In this document: piece after piece, positions 10,667 to 22,180 of the stretch
Position numbering within the stretch: the stretch's first letter is position 1
How the letters are laid out: each line of letters opens with the position of its first letter
Assembly: GCA_016271365.2 (NCBI GenBank)
Contig: CM057452.1
Span: forward strand, 830,520,001 to 830,584,000
Direction of reading: 5' to 3'
DNA: 64,000 bases
Source: Neoceratodus forsteri
Taxonomy: Eukaryota > Chordata > Ceratodontiformes > Ceratodontidae
The notes under the pieces: generated by a model
What the model was told of the DNA's origin: nothing
Databases searched by the model: none
What the model saw: the letters and a program-made list of their open reading frames with translations, nothing else
Position numbers and translations under genes: made by a program

Positions 10667-10841
10667 ATATAGAATAATGTATGGGCAACAATACATAACA
10701 AGGTTGTTTTTCCACTAAGGGGTTGTCATGACAACAGAGTGACCTCAAGAGTGAAGCTCAAGAGTTCCCTGTCATCATGGCAATCCATAGATTGAAAAAC
10801 GGCCATGTTAGTGTGTGGTTGCCCATACCTTATTTTATGTA
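10667..10841. mobile_element. Compact foldback (MITE-like) element
   Basis: GTATGGGCAACAATACATAACA at 10679 onward is complementary to the block ending GTGTGGTTGCCCATAC at 10828. Complementarity continues inward (GGTTGTTTTTC against GAAAAACGGCC; TTGTCATGACAACAGAG against the CCTGTCATCATGGCAA block). It continues outward to about 10667 and 10841. The arms are roughly 75 bases with almost no spacer. No target duplication was proven. Confidence 0.65.
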
Positions 10842-10904
10842 GTGTATGGGAAACCACTCACATAAACGGACAGTAGAACTCAGTGTTTTTTAAGCAATGT
10901 CCTT

Positions 10905-12665
10905 CAATTTAGAAACATAGACATAGAAATATAGAATTTTGGCAGCAGACAAGGACCACTTGGCCCACCCAATCTGCTCATTTTCCCTACCTACATTATT
11001 ACCGCAGACCATGCTTGATCTACAGCTCTTTCTCCCTCCCTCCTTCCTTTCCACTATGATTCCCTTGTGCATATCCCATGTGTTCTTGAACCCCACCACC
11101 TCTGCTGGAAAGCTGTTCCAGGAATTCACTACTCTTTCTGTGAAGAAGTACTTCCTCAAATCTCTCCTGAATCTATCCCCCCTCCAACTTCGTACCATGG
11201 CCTCTTGTTCTTGAGCACCTTTTCTTCAAAAAAAATACTTCCCTCCTGTAACTTATTTGCCCCCTGTGAGGTGCTTAAAGATCTATAGCATATCTCTTCC
11301 TCTCCCATGTCTCTTCCAGGGTGTACATATTGAGGTCCTTTAGTCCCTCTGTAAAGGGCTTTTGATGCCGACCCTGCACCATTTTAGTCGCCCTCCTATG
11401 AACTGCTTCCACTCTGTCTGTGTCCTTCTGGAGATTTGGTCTCCAGAACTGGACACATTACTCTAGGTGGTGTCTTACCAGTGATCTATACAGTGGCAAC
11501 ACCACCTCCCTCTTTCTGCTGGCGATACCCCTCCCTGTGCAACCCAGCATCCCATTTGCCCTCTCGACTCTCTTATTGCACTGTCTGGTCACCTTTAGGT
11601 CATCAGATATGAAGACCCGTAAGTCTCTTTCCTGCTTGTTAGTCAACAATATTATGCCACCTATTTTGTACTCCACCCCTGGGTTTCTATGCCCTAAGTG
11701 CAGTGTGCACTTTTTTGCATTAAAACCTAGATGCCATACCATTGACCATTCTTCTGGTTTTCTTAGGTTTCTGCTCATCCTTTTCACCACCCCAGAGTGT
11801 CCACCCTATTGCAGATTTTGGTGTCATCTGCAAAGAGGCAGGCCTTGTCTTCCAGCTCCTCTGCAATGTCACTTATAAAGACATTAAAGAGGATCAGTCC
11901 CAACATTGATCCGTGTGGCAACCGCTGGTCACCCTCCCTTCCTTGAAGTGAACTCCATTTGCTACCACCCTCTATTGCCTATCCCCTAACTCATTTCTTA
12001 AACAGTTTACCACCTTTAGACCCACTCCTAAGCTACCCAGCTTACTTACTAGTGGAATGGTGATGAAAGCCTTAATGAAATCTAGGTAGGCCATGTCACT
12101 GCTCCACCCTAATCTAGATTATTTGTTTCCCAATCAAAGGAATCTATCAGATTCATTTGACATGACCTCCCACCTGTGAATCCATACTGCTTCATGCCTT
12201 GTAACCCACTGGATTCAAGATATCCCACAACCCTTTCCTTCAGCATTGATTCTATTAACTTTCTTACCACTGATGCCAGGCTGACTGGTCTACTATTGCC
12301 AGCCTCCTCCCTGCTACCACTTTTATGTAGTTGGACTATGTTCGCCCTCCTCTAGTCCTCTGGAACCACTCCTGCTTCCAGTGAGCTGTTAAATTGGACT
12401 GTCAGAGGCACAGCAAGTATCTCTCTGAGCTCCCTCAGTACCACTGGATGCAACCCATCTGGCTCCATTGTTTTGTCCACCTTCAGACTAATGAGTCCCT
12501 TCAGGACTCTCTCCTCCAAAAAAGGACTAGCGTCCACCTCCCTTCCTCCAAAGTTTCTGTCACTTTTTTTGTGGCCCCTCCCCTTCTCCTTCCTCTGTTA
12601 ACACTGAACGTAAGTATTTGTTCAGTATATCTTCCTTTTCCTGGTCCCCCTTTCCCTTTTCAGCA
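10905..12665 (-). mobile_element. CR1-a: 5'-truncated CR1 LINE
   Basis: The 3' end (10911 upward on the plus strand) begins with octamer-like GAAACATAGACATAGAAATAT, followed by GGCAGCAGACAAGGACC and GGCCCACCC. That layout is shared by the other CR1 tails in this window. Broken minus-strand frames encode CR1 ORF2 parts. These include VDKTMEPDGLHPVVLREL (near 12430), WHLGFNAKKC, ISDDLKVTRQC and LPLYRSLVRHHLE (11458-11790), and YFFTERVVNSWNSFPAEV (near 11110). The endonuclease and ORF1 are absent, so the copy is truncated at the start of the RT. Confidence 0.85.
11458..12537 (-). pseudogene. CR1-a reverse transcriptase remnant
   Basis: This is the decayed polymerase part of CR1 ORF2, which would copy element RNA onto nicked chromosomal DNA. 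Two open stretches, 12352-12537 and 11458-11790, carry the fingers-region VDKTMEPDG block and the post-palm EEWSMVWHLGFNAKKC block. The sequence between them has stops and shifts; GVPQGS-like and FADD-like blocks are hard to follow there. The C-terminal connection continues to 10890. Confidence 0.75.
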
Positions 12666-13289
12666 CATTATACAATATCTAACTGCAAAAACAAATGAAA
12701 CATATTTTAAATCTTTAGCGCTCTTCCACTTCATCATCCGTGATTGTTAGAGCTCCCTTAATTAAAAAATGCAAGCATCACATTGTTGTTCCAGCATCAG
12801 TTTAAAGACAAAAAAGAAAACATAAAAATAACTTACTTTGGCTCAGTTTTCTATAGTTAGACATCGCAATCTGTGTTTTTTGAAGCACAGCTGATATCTG
12901 ATAAAACAGCAATCTTCACCCCTCCCATTCCAACGACTTGACTGTGCACTTCAAACCAGAGACAGGCAGACTTTACCGGCAATTTTACTGTGTGGTCAGG
13001 TCAGTTCAGGTCGCCCCCATGCTTTAACTATGCTTCATGCTTTAGTTTGACCATGCCACACTCAAACTTGATGTCAGCACTATTGTGCAGTGACGTATGT
13101 ATTGCAGCAGAAAGAAAAGTCATTGTGCTGCAGTAGTTATGCACTTTTTACAATGTATGGATTTCAACAGGCAATGAATCCTTCCCATACACTATAAAAT
13201 TATTATGATTTCTTCATCAGGTGCAACGTTTAACTGAATCTCTTCCCAGTGATTGATGCTGTCCCCACACCACCACTTGTGTTTTTTAC
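12666..13289. other. Intergenic A+T-rich DNA
   Basis: No gene or known repeat was recognised. The segment around 13175-13205 (TTCCCATACACTATAAAATT) is an inverted match to part of 10829-10855, on the other side of CR1-a. This hints that CR1-a entered a larger pre-existing element, but the match is short. Confidence 0.4.
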
Positions 13290-13639
13290 AGTATTTATTT
13301 TATTTATTTATTTAGTTTTAGTTTTTGTTTACCAGGTAAGTGCCATTAGCCAAAACATGACTATTTTCAGGTGCGACCTGGGAGATTTACAATAAGTAGG
13401 ATGTACAGGGGATACAGTTCGATTTAGGGTAGAGACGTAGTACATACAAAGGTAAAACAAGGTTTAACAATGACATAATTAGGTAACAATAAACATTCAA
13501 TAGTTTATATTCAATTGAAAGACTCAGAGAAAAATCACATACCGCAGACGGCTTAAAAGGTTGGGGGTAGCTAAAGCACAAACAAAAAGAGACAAATAAG
13601 TGCCTAAAATAATAAACTAGATGGTCAGAATAAGAGGAG

Positions 13640-15402
13640 ATTAGTTTACAACAGCTGGGGTAGTGGGTTTAAGTAGAGGGCAAATTCAGGGGGGTTTGAA
13701 ACAGGCACAGGATATTTGACTGAGGAGGAAAGAACAATACCTGTTTTTGAACTGGACATGGCTGGGGGCTGAGCGTACATCAAGAGGCAGAGAGTTCCAG
13801 AGTTTAGGCACTGAGTGAGAGAAAGCAAGAGTTCCTTTGTTAGATTTACATCTAGGTATTTGCAGCAGTGACTTATCAGCTAATCATAGGCCATGAGAGG
13901 AGGTCAGTGGAGTTAGTAGGGAGGCCAGCAAGATTGGGATGCCCACTCTAATGATATTATCAGCCAGGGAGCCAAGGGCAAGAGTTCGAGCCAAAGCTGG
14001 GGGTAGCTAATTCAGATCAGCATAAAGTTTGCAATGGTATTTGGACAAGGGAGAAGCCAATGCATACCTACATATGTTGTTATAGGTAGTGTTCCACTCC
14101 CTAAGGAGAGTTTTGGATGCACTGAGATAGGTAGCTACCCCATAGAATAGTGACAGGAACCGAATCGCATGAGCTACAGCTAATCTAGCTGACTGTGTGA
14201 AGACATAGCTGGTTTTGTAGGCTACTCCTATTTTGGCATTAACCAATTTACAGGTGGACGTTATATGCCGACCAAAATTAAGATTTTCATCGAGGAGTAC
14301 ACCTAGATACTTGAAGGAGCGAACCGGTTCAAAGACCTTCCCGTCATGACCAGAGACTACAAATGTGTCATGGTTTTTATTTAATTTGACTGCAGAGCCA
14401 AACAGCTTAGAATGTGTTTTACCAGCATTCAGGATTAGCTTATGGTGGAGGAGCCAGGATTGGGTGGACTTAAACGCAGTAGTGAGGGTTTGGTTTAAAT
14501 GTTGAATACTCTTATCACTACAGTACAAGACTGGGTTGTCCACATAAAGGATAGCCAAGCAGCCGGGGATATTCGTAGAGATAATGTTAATGAAAATAGG
14601 AAAGAGAAGGGGTCCTAATATTTATCCCTGGGGAACACCTAGATTAATAGCCCTAGGGCTGGATATTGCAGTGTTGAACCTAACAAGCTGAGTCCTATTT
14701 GACAGATAGCTTTTAAACCAGGCAGTTTTGTTACAAGAGAAACCAAGGGCTAGGAGACTGTCAAACAGAATAGAATGATCAACAAGGTCAAAGGCCTTTG
14801 TTAAGTCAATAAAAACTGCTCCCGTGAGGTGTCCTTCGTCTGTAGCTGTTAAGGTGTCATTCGTAAAGTGAAGCAGGGCTGTGGAGGTGCTATGACCCTT
14901 TTGAAAGCCACACTGAATTGGTGAGAGAAGGTTATGTTCAGTCAAAAATTTGATGACTTGTCTTGATACTAACTTTTCCAGGATTTTACTCAGGATTGAT
15001 AGTATAGCTATTGGTCGATAATTGGTCATATCTATTTTATCACCTTTCTTATGGACTGGAGTGACTTGAGCCATTTCCAGATGTCAGGGACAACACCATT
15101 GCAGGGAGACAGGGTAAAAATCCTTGACAGAGGCTGAGCAATATATGGTGCGGCAAGTTTGAGGAGTTCAGTCCCATCAGAGCCTATACTAGTATTGTCA
15201 GGGATGGTATTTAGCAGGACCTGGACATCAGATTTTGATACTGCCTTAAAATAGAAATGAGGGGTAAATTCAGTGGCAGCGGGGGTGGTAAAGGCTGGCC
15301 ATTCAGAAAGAACGATGTTAAGCTTGATAGATCAGAGAATTTTTCATTAAAGGCCTCCGCAATGGTCCCAGGGTTATTACAGTGGACACCATTGATGAAC
15401 AT
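13640..15402 (-). pseudogene. LINE-B reverse transcriptase and C-terminal region
   Basis: Pieces at 15402-15211, 15074-14622 and 14558-14007 together give the RT. Blocks are TPVHKKGDKIDMTNYRPIAI, QCGFQKGHSTSTALL, AVFIDLTKAFDLVDHS, LGVPQG and YVDNPVLYCS (14535-14546). The last corresponds to YADD with Ala to Val and the second Asp to Asn. FKYLGVLLDENLNF follows. The C-terminal part continues with stops to about 13640 (SHSVPKLWNSLPLD). The loss of the second catalytic Asp alone would abolish polymerisation. Confidence 0.85.
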
Positions 15403-15648
15403 TTCATCTGACAGTTTTGTTTTCTTTGTTCCTAGGAATGATTTTAAATGTGCCCATAATTTTCTGGAGTCAACTGTTGCTTCCCTCAGCAGCCCCTTAC
15501 AATATGTGCTTTTTGCTTGTCAAATCTGTTTTTTACAGTCACTTCTCAGGGTCCTGTAGGTGTGGTAGTCAGGAGTAAAGCCAGTTTTTCTAAACCGCTT
15601 CCAGCTATTGTCTCTGACATGTAATGCTGCCAGTAGATCTTTGAGCAG

Positions 15649-16961
15649 TCATTTAGTGGGTGTAGCGCACACACATTGGGTCACTAGGGGTGTGTGTCTA
15701 TCATGAATTGAACAAAAATGGTCTAGAAAGTGATTCAAAGCTGTCTGCACATCAAGGGACTGAGAAAGATAGGACCAATCTATAGATGAGACTTCGTACA
15801 GGAATTTAGCCTGATTAAGATTAGAGTAGTTCCCAAAAGTGATATAGTGTGGGTACAAGGACTGGGAGTAAGACTGTTGCCATATACAATAAATGGGGGA
15901 GTGATCTGATATAGTATCAAGTAGGGTGCCGGCATCCATGATTCTGCCAGTCCTATTTGTTAATACCCAGTCAAGTAATGTGCTAGATGTTGTATTAGGG
16001 GAGATCCTTGTGGGCCCTGTTATAACTTGATGTAGGCTGAAATTCTGTATTGTAGATAGAATTTGGTTATGCATTTGTCCAAGCCAGTTTAAGTTCATGT
16101 CCCCTAAAATAAGCAGTTCATTGTGACCTGCAAGTTTTACTGAGTCCTCCAGTAAATTTATGAAGGTGGACAGTTCTCCCAGGGGCGGGTAGTAAGTAAC
16201 AACAATATGTAAATTTTTAGCACCCAAGCGAAGAAGAGGATGTGTAGACTCACAAGAGGAGGACTGGGGGACAGAATTTTGTGAGACGTAGAGATGGGTT
16301 TTGTAAAACAGCACAACACCCCCACCCCACTTAGGAGATCATCTGTCATTTCTGATAAGGCTATAGTTAAGTCAGGGGTGGAAGGCTTGAGCCACGTCTC
16401 TGATAGGCATAATATATCAGGGTTGTAGGTGGATACCCAAGTCTCGAGCTCCGTGAAGTTGCATGTGAGGCTCCTAATATTTAGATGAGCTATGCATAGC
16501 CCCCCATTCGTGGCCCAGGAGGCATTGTTGCATGGCCAAGGATGAACTGGGCCTGGGTTTTGTTCCACATCGCCTGCCAATAGGATTGCCAGCAGCAAGA
16601 GATACCAAAGTTTGCAATAAGTAACAGGAGAAACCATGATTATTTCGAAGCAGGGTCTATGGTCTAGGTAGTTTGCCATGAGATAATTAATGAATCTTGG
16701 AATCACTAGTGGAGTAAGATCAAAGTTGCCGTCCGTTCTCACCAGTATGTTAGAGAATTTTAAATCTCCAAGTGTGTATTGCAGCCTGGTGCTACTGTGG
16801 GGACAGGGTAGTAGCGAGAGCTTAGCACGGGAACAGAGCAAGAGGCTGGTAACTAGAGAGACCAGAAATTTGTGAGCCATAATTGAGTTGGGAATAGTAC
16901 AGCTGTACATACAGGAAGTAAAAACTGCCTTAGCGCAGCTGCTTGCATCAAGCACAGGCAA
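15649..16961 (-). pseudogene. LINE-B leader, 2A-like peptide and APE endonuclease
   Basis: The frame from 16961 carries about 135 residues with hydrophobic stretches (FLVSLVTSLLLC; WYLLLLAILLAGD), then GDVEQNPGP (16548-16574). This is an intact match to the DxExNPGP consensus of 2A peptides, which release the upstream chain during translation. The endonuclease follows: IAHLNIRSL, ILCLSETWLKP with the catalytic Glu, and then, after a frameshift near 16300, VVTYYPPLGE, LILGDMNLNWLG, LLDWVLTNR and TISDHSPIYC. Catalytic Glu, Asp and His positions are retained. This is the only copy in the window where both the 2A and the endonuclease can be read clearly. Confidence 0.85.
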
Positions 16962-17000
16962 TCAATGAGCAGAACTAATATGCCCACGACCCCTAGTGGT

Positions 17001-18500
17001 GGTAAACTATAAGGAGCTAATGAAAAAGTAGCCTGCTAGGTTTAAACTGAAACTGACATGAAGTGCCTAAGTAAATGCCCAGATGGGGGTGGGTGGGGGG
17101 AGCCAGCACGCAGCGCTGGCGGGCCTCGGCTTAGAAGCAGCGCGGAAAGAATCCAGCTGGGCAGGCAGAACGGACCATTTCTCCGCTGGGATTTACCTTA
17201 GCATTCTTCTTGATTTTTGCTTACTCATTGGGGGCATGTTTTCAGTTATTTCTATGATTGCTTGTTATGGGCTAGCGAAACGCCTACTTGTGGAGCCTAT
17301 GGATTTTTCTAATGCCTAGCCCTGGCAAAAAAAAAAAATGTTGATCCTAGATATGTATGTGTATTTTTGGAATGTAGCAGCAGTGGAAGGAGATGGCAGA
17401 TCACAGTTGACTATTATTCCTCTTGGGTGGGGAATATGCATCAGGTCAGTTTCCTTGGGGAGGAATGTAAACTGTGATACTCTTTTTAGAGATGCTTGTT
17501 GTTTATGTGTCTTATGGAATAATCAAGAATATTTATTTAGACATTCTGTTTACATAGTTTACACAATGTCCAGACTGCTCTCTTCAAAGTAGCACTTGTT
17601 GACTTTGCATAATGATATAGCTTGCTTTGGCATTTGACGCTGAGACATTTCTAACTGTCTGGCTAAGACGATCTAACATCTCTGAGGGAACAATATTCGA
17701 AGAGAGAATCAGAAACCCCTTGAGTCAGGCTTATTTGCAAAGGCATCTAAAGCAAGTGCAGGTACAGTATTACATGTATACAGATACATGGATAAAGCCA
17801 GAATGTTTCGGTAACAGTTGAAGAATAGCATCACATACAATAACAGTCAAAGGCATACAGCTTTCATAATCACTGGTAACAAAAGAAAGACATCTCATGA
17901 ATCAAGGGTGTGAAGCAAAGAATGACTAGAGTGATAGATAGCCTGTGAGACCTGAGCCAAACCAAGCACAATAAGTAATTGAACCTTTTATCCCCTTCAA
18001 AGACGATACCTTAGATGGGATTTAATCCTGGTTTATAAATCCATTGGTGACATTAATCAACAAAAACTTTACATCTTAAAATTAAGAGCTTGTGTACCGT
18101 CTGGAATTAATAGCATATTTCAGAAGTAGACAGCTATCACTTCTTGAAGAGTCTTTTCTTTTCTGTTTTGCTGATTAGAATATTTTCTACATTACAGTAT
18201 CTGTGGCACAGCACTGTACCTGGAGGCAGACATAATCAGTTCTGTTCCTCCCTATACATCATCATTGTGACCTTAATGACTGTGACATCACTAGTAACCA
18301 AGAAGGGCCAATCTCTTTCTGCTTAATCAGGCAGCAGAGCTTGTGATGTAACAATGAGTAAGGTCACATGCTGATGGTGTAGTGGGAGGAATAGAATTAG
18401 ATATGTTTGCTTCCAGGTAAAACACAGCTTTTTTCATCACACCCAGTACTATTGGGAAGCAAACTATCTAATGAATATGTAGAAAAATAAAACTGCTTCA
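17001..18500. other. Intergenic DNA, no supported gene
   Basis: Mostly A+T-rich with frequent stops. A 78-codon plus-strand frame at 17083-17319 contains one hydrophobic, membrane-like stretch (LLIGGMFSVISMIACYGLA) and ends at a stop just before an A run at 17327. I cannot assign it. A processed transcript remnant is possible but unproven. Nothing else is recognised. Confidence 0.35.
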
Positions 18501-18624
18501 GAACTAACAAGCATTTGTCAATGCCAAAAGTTCACTTGCAGGTATTTGCTGTGGTGTTTGGTACTGGCTTCAGAGGAGAGAGGATGCAGCAGTGAGAGTG
18601 GTGGGTGCCGTATGGTGGAAGCTG

Positions 18625-18840
18625 CACCGTAAATGGTCCCAGGACTGTTCCCTGAGGTACCTGCTGGTCACTTCCATCTCCCTGGATTGGATCCCATTAC
18701 CACCATCCTCAGTCAGTTTCCAACCCAGTTTATCAGCTTAATCGGCCTTCTATGTTGTACGTTGTCAAAGGCTTTGCTGAAATCAAGGTAGGTGACATCA
18801 ACCATCCCTCCCTGATTTACTTCCTTAAAGGAAAGCTCTG
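18625..18840 (-). pseudogene. CR1 reverse transcriptase fragment
   Basis: On the minus strand this short piece reads VNQGGMVDVTYLDFSKAFDN followed further on by a QVPQGTVLGP-like block. This is the RT region around the first catalytic Asp (YLDFSKAFD) of CR1-type LINEs. Both ends are cut off within the coding region and no CR1 tail is attached. Confidence 0.7.
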
Positions 18841-18929
18841 GTTTGCAGGGGTTTGCTCGTAATGCATTCATTTTTGGGATTTTTTTCACCAAATTTTCAA
18901 CATGGCCTTTTTTTTTTTGAAATTACACT

Positions 18930-19474
18930 TTTTTCTACCTCCTTTCCCAGCCTGCCACCTCCAACCCATCCGGGGAGACAACTGACATCCCACTGCCTCC
19001 CACCCTACCAGACAGACTCAAATCCCCATGGAGCTGTGGATATACCCTCCTGTGTGGGGACAAAGTGGGGAGGTGAATGCCCCATAACTTACGTTTCATC
19101 AGTCCTGGGTTTTGTCAGGTGGGTGAAGGCACATCGTGGGCACGGCACAGATCCCCATCTTCCCAGTGGTGGCAGGCTCAATTTCCCTTTTACACACTCC
19201 CTGTACAGCGTGCATCTCCCCTGACATCATGACGCAGAGTGCCAACATCCACGCTGTACTATAGCCAGCCATCCCTCAAGGGGCTTGCAGTACTCCGGCA
19301 AGTGTGCGAGCATCGGCCTGTTCTCTCCCCAGAGAAGGCGAGCTGTCATGGGACACTCAATCCTATCTCCCCTCAGCCGACCCACCAGTGACCCAAGTCC
19401 GCTCCCGAACCCAAGTTGCCGGCGTAGCACGAGGTGTGGTGTTCAGTGCCTCAAACCTCAGCACCACTTGACCA
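18930..19474. other. Unassigned GC-rich segment inside copy A
   Basis: No gene is recognised. Open frames of 60-120 codons occur on both strands but look like compositional artefacts. This segment has no visible counterpart in the related insert at 52340-55702. Confidence 0.4.
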
Positions 19475-19974
19475 GCTTAACATGGCCTTTTTGGGACCTC
19501 ACTTTATTAACACAGGCACTGTCGCTTCATAAGTCGGTCCCTAGAGGTGATTCTACACAGTGACTGGTAAATCACCTTTCGGGACCAAGTAACTAAATGA
19601 CAGAGCCAGTGTTCATGAGGTGGTGTCCCAAGAAGGGAATTTTGAAAATTTGGGGCAAAAATTCCAAAAAATGGCTGAGATATCAATGGAAATTAAGATC
19701 CTCACTGACAGCCATTATACATCGCTTACCTTGATTTTTCAGTTCATGGTTCGGCTTTGAAGAGTGCAGACATGTCCCGGTCCTGAGAAGATGGCAGCTG
19801 CTGACCTCCGGAGGCAAGTATGGGGTAAGGGGGTGCAGGGAGGTGATGCCAGCAGGAGGGCTGGGATGGGGGAGGGGACGGGGAGATGACGAGAGACCAT
19901 TTTCTTTTTTCAAGTATAACAAAAAAAAGTCAGCGGACCATTTTCTTTTTTACAGGTAAACATAAATATTAAAG

Positions 19975-20465
19975 CCACACTGCGGCTCATGAGAAAGCCT
20001 GGGGGGGGGGGCGCAAAGAGTGAGGACCAGGGACAGAGAGCCCGGTGGTGGGTGGCAAGAACTGCCAATACAGAAAGCCGAACCGCAGTTCATGAGAAAA
20101 CCTGGGGGGGAGCAAACAGCGAGGACCGGGGACAGAGAGCCCAGCACTGGGTGGCAGGAGCCACCAATACAGAAAACCACACTGTGGCTCATGAGAAAAC
20201 CTGGGGGGGGTGGGAGGCAAAGAGTGAGCAACTTGGGAGAAAGAGCACGGCAGGCAGCAGGACCCGAGAATAGGAAAAGCCGCACAGCCGCTCATGAGGA
20301 AGCCTGAGGAGAGGCAAAGAGCTAGAAACTGGGGACAGAGAGTGCATCAGGCAGCAGGAGCCACCAATACAGAGAGCCGCACCATGGCTCATAAGGAAGC
20401 CAGGGAGGAGGGAGCAAAGAGTGAGGACTGGGGACAAAGAGTACAGCAGGGGGCAGCTGGAGCCA
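19975..20465 (+). repeat. ~105-bp minisatellite, 4-5 units
   Basis: Each unit contains CACTGNGGCTCATGAGAAA, GCCTGGGGG, GCAAAGAGTGAGGACC, GGGGACAGAGAGCCC and GGCAGGAGCCACCAATACAG, with variants. Units start near 19975, 20080, 20175, 20280 and 20380. G runs vary in length between copies. Long open frames here on both strands are by-products of the repeat. Confidence 0.85.
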
Positions 20466-20839
20466 CGTAACTCCAGCCATGCACATTAGTGTCAATTGTA
20501 ATGCACATGGCCAGAACTATGGGAATGAAAGAAATGAAATGCTTTCCCATTGGAGCGTGGTTCATTTATTTTAAGTAGACAACATGCCACTTCGGAAAAG
20601 CTGAACTTGTGTCATGACCAGAGTGCCTGGTCATTGGTGTATACTGCCAAGCCCATTGCTGTTTCAGCTGTAATTGGCTCTGGCAGTGACAGACCTCTCA
20701 AATGCTGTATTGTCCCTACTTCTAGAACTTACTAACATTTTCAGCCTGCCATATTTGGTGCTACTAGCTCTTTAAAGAAGATATCTCAGCAACCTGAAGT
20801 CACTTTTTCCATTTGGAGGGGTCCCATTTCAGTACCCAG
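20466..20839. other. Intergenic DNA
   Basis: No gene recognised. A weak resemblance to the far end of the satellite-bearing insert (TTTCAGCTGTAATTGGCTCT against the end of that insert) is too short to call. Confidence 0.35.
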
Positions 20840-22180
20840 TGTATGTTGTACAATCCTCAAGGAAAGGCTGGTGCAATTTTTTTGAGGATAACAACCTCCA
20901 GAACAGCAGGCAGCATGGGTTTGTCTCAGGCAGATCCTGCCAGATGAACTTGGTTGATGTTTACAACTGAGTTACGAGGGCACTGGATGGGGACAAGCGG
21001 TGGATGTCCTGTACCTGAATTTCAGCAGGGCCTTTGATTCGGCGCCACATGGTAGGCTGACCTGCAAGTTGAAGAGTCTGGGAGCAGGGAAGAAACTGGT
21101 CAGATGGGTCAAGAACTGGCTGCAGGGTAGACAGCAGAAGGTAGTAGTGAGGGGGGAGGCATCTGAACCCAGGGCAGTAACAAGTGGTGTACCACAGGGC
21201 TCGGTGCTGGGACCAGTTCTATTTAACATTTTCATAGCCAACATTGCAGTGGGGATTAAGAGCAAGATCAGACTCTTTGCATATGACATAAAGATTTGTG
21301 CTGAGGTAGATGGGGGGGGGCAAAAATACTTCAGGAGGATTTGGCAAAACTGGAGGAATGGTCTCATACTTGGCAGCTTGGTTTCAATGCCAAGAAGTGC
21401 AAAGTGATGCATTTAGGAGGCAAGAATCCCGGACACAATTACTGGCTGGAGGTTGTCCCATTAACAAAATCCAAGGAGGAGAAGAAGGATCTTGGAGTGC
21501 TGGTAACCAGGGAGATGAACCACTCTGCTCAGTGCAGGGAGGCAGCAGTGAAGGCAAACAGGATGCTAGGTTGCATAGCAAGGGGGATAACTACCAGGAG
21601 TGGGGTGGTCATCTTGCCCCTGTACAGGTCCCTGGTGAGACCACACCTAGAGTACTGTGTGCAATTCTGGCACCTCTACTTGAAAAGGGACATCAAACTA
21701 CTGGAGGGGGTACAGCGCAGGGCAACTAAAATGATCCTGGGGTTGGGGGACAGACCATATCAGGAGAGACTGAGAGAGCTCAATATGTATACCCTGGAGG
21801 AAAGAAGGGAGAGCGGGGATATGATTGAGAACTTCAAGTACTTGAAGGGTTTGAACAGAGCAGACACCAAATGTATGTTCAGTCTGAAGGGCAGAAGGGA
21901 AACCAGGGGACACTCTATGAAGTTGAAAGGGGGCAGGTTCAAGAGGGAATGGAGGAGGCACTATTTCACAGAAAGGGTGGAGTCAGGGTAGAACGCTCTG
22001 CCAGAGGAAGTCGTATCACTGCAGAGTATTGGGGGTTTCAAGAGGGGGTGAGACAGATTGAAGGGGAGGGTACAAACCGGGAGGGGGCACGAGATGGTGG
22101 GAGGGCATATGAGGGAGGGGGGCAGCTGCTATCTAATGGACTGAAGTGCTGCACACTCAAGCAGACTAGATAGACCGAAT
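20840..22180 (+). mobile_element. CR1-b: 5'-truncated CR1 LINE
   Basis: The copy begins inside the RT (NNLQNSRQHGFVSGRSCQMN, with a few changes, near 20890) and runs to the C-terminal YFTERVE block near 21980. A G-rich 3' region with GACTAGATAGACCGAATTG near 22165 follows. ORF1 and the endonuclease are missing. Confidence 0.85.
21000..21991 (+). pseudogene. CR1-b reverse transcriptase, one frameshift
   Basis: The first frame (21000-21407) has VLYLNFSRAFDSAPHGRL, TSGVPQGSVLGPVLFNIF and LFAYDIKIC (21276-21287). The second frame (21341-21991) has QLGFNAKKCKVMHLG, DLGVLVTREM, ILPLYRSLVRPHLEYCVQFW, VQRRATKMI and LNMYTLEERRESGDMI. FAYD is the CR1 FADD box with an Asp changed to Tyr, and the frame shifts near 21340, so it is dead. 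Otherwise the C-terminal half is unusually well preserved, suggesting a fairly young insertion. Confidence 0.9.

Larger units (their letters stand above)
13290..17000 (-). mobile_element. LINE-B: nearly full-length Jockey/L2-group LINE
   Basis: On the minus strand the element runs from about 17000 down to a tail reading ACCTGGTAAACAAAAACTAA then AATAAATAAAATAAA. CCTGAAAATAGTC lies upstream of that tail. It encodes a hydrophobic N-terminal segment, a 2A-like peptide, an APE endonuclease, an RT and a C-terminal region. It is the best preserved of four related LINEs here (A, B, C, D). Reading frames are long but split by several frameshifts and stops, so it is inactive. The 5' end is approximate. 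Confidence 0.85.
18505..19830 (+). mobile_element. Satellite-bearing repeat, copy A (partial, diverged)
   Basis: The start ACAAGCATTTGTCAATGCC matches the left end of the 3.4-kb insert at 52340. CACCAAATTTTCAACATGGCC near 18890, the block from 19475 and the block from TCGGCTTTGAAGAGTGCAGAC to CGGAGGCAAGTATGGGG near 19750-19820 match the insert's 298-bp units and 54870-54980. A CR1 fragment and about 550 bases of unmatched DNA lie within it. It has no coding capacity I can recognise. Confidence 0.6.

Noticed and set aside
17627..17821. 64-codon frame with a tyrosine-rich block, considered as a retroviral fragment
   Set aside because: No protease, RT or LTR signal nearby and no motif that I can name.
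19950..20437. Several proline/serine- or glycine-rich frames of 80-110 codons
   Set aside because: They are translations of the ~105-bp minisatellite in different frames.
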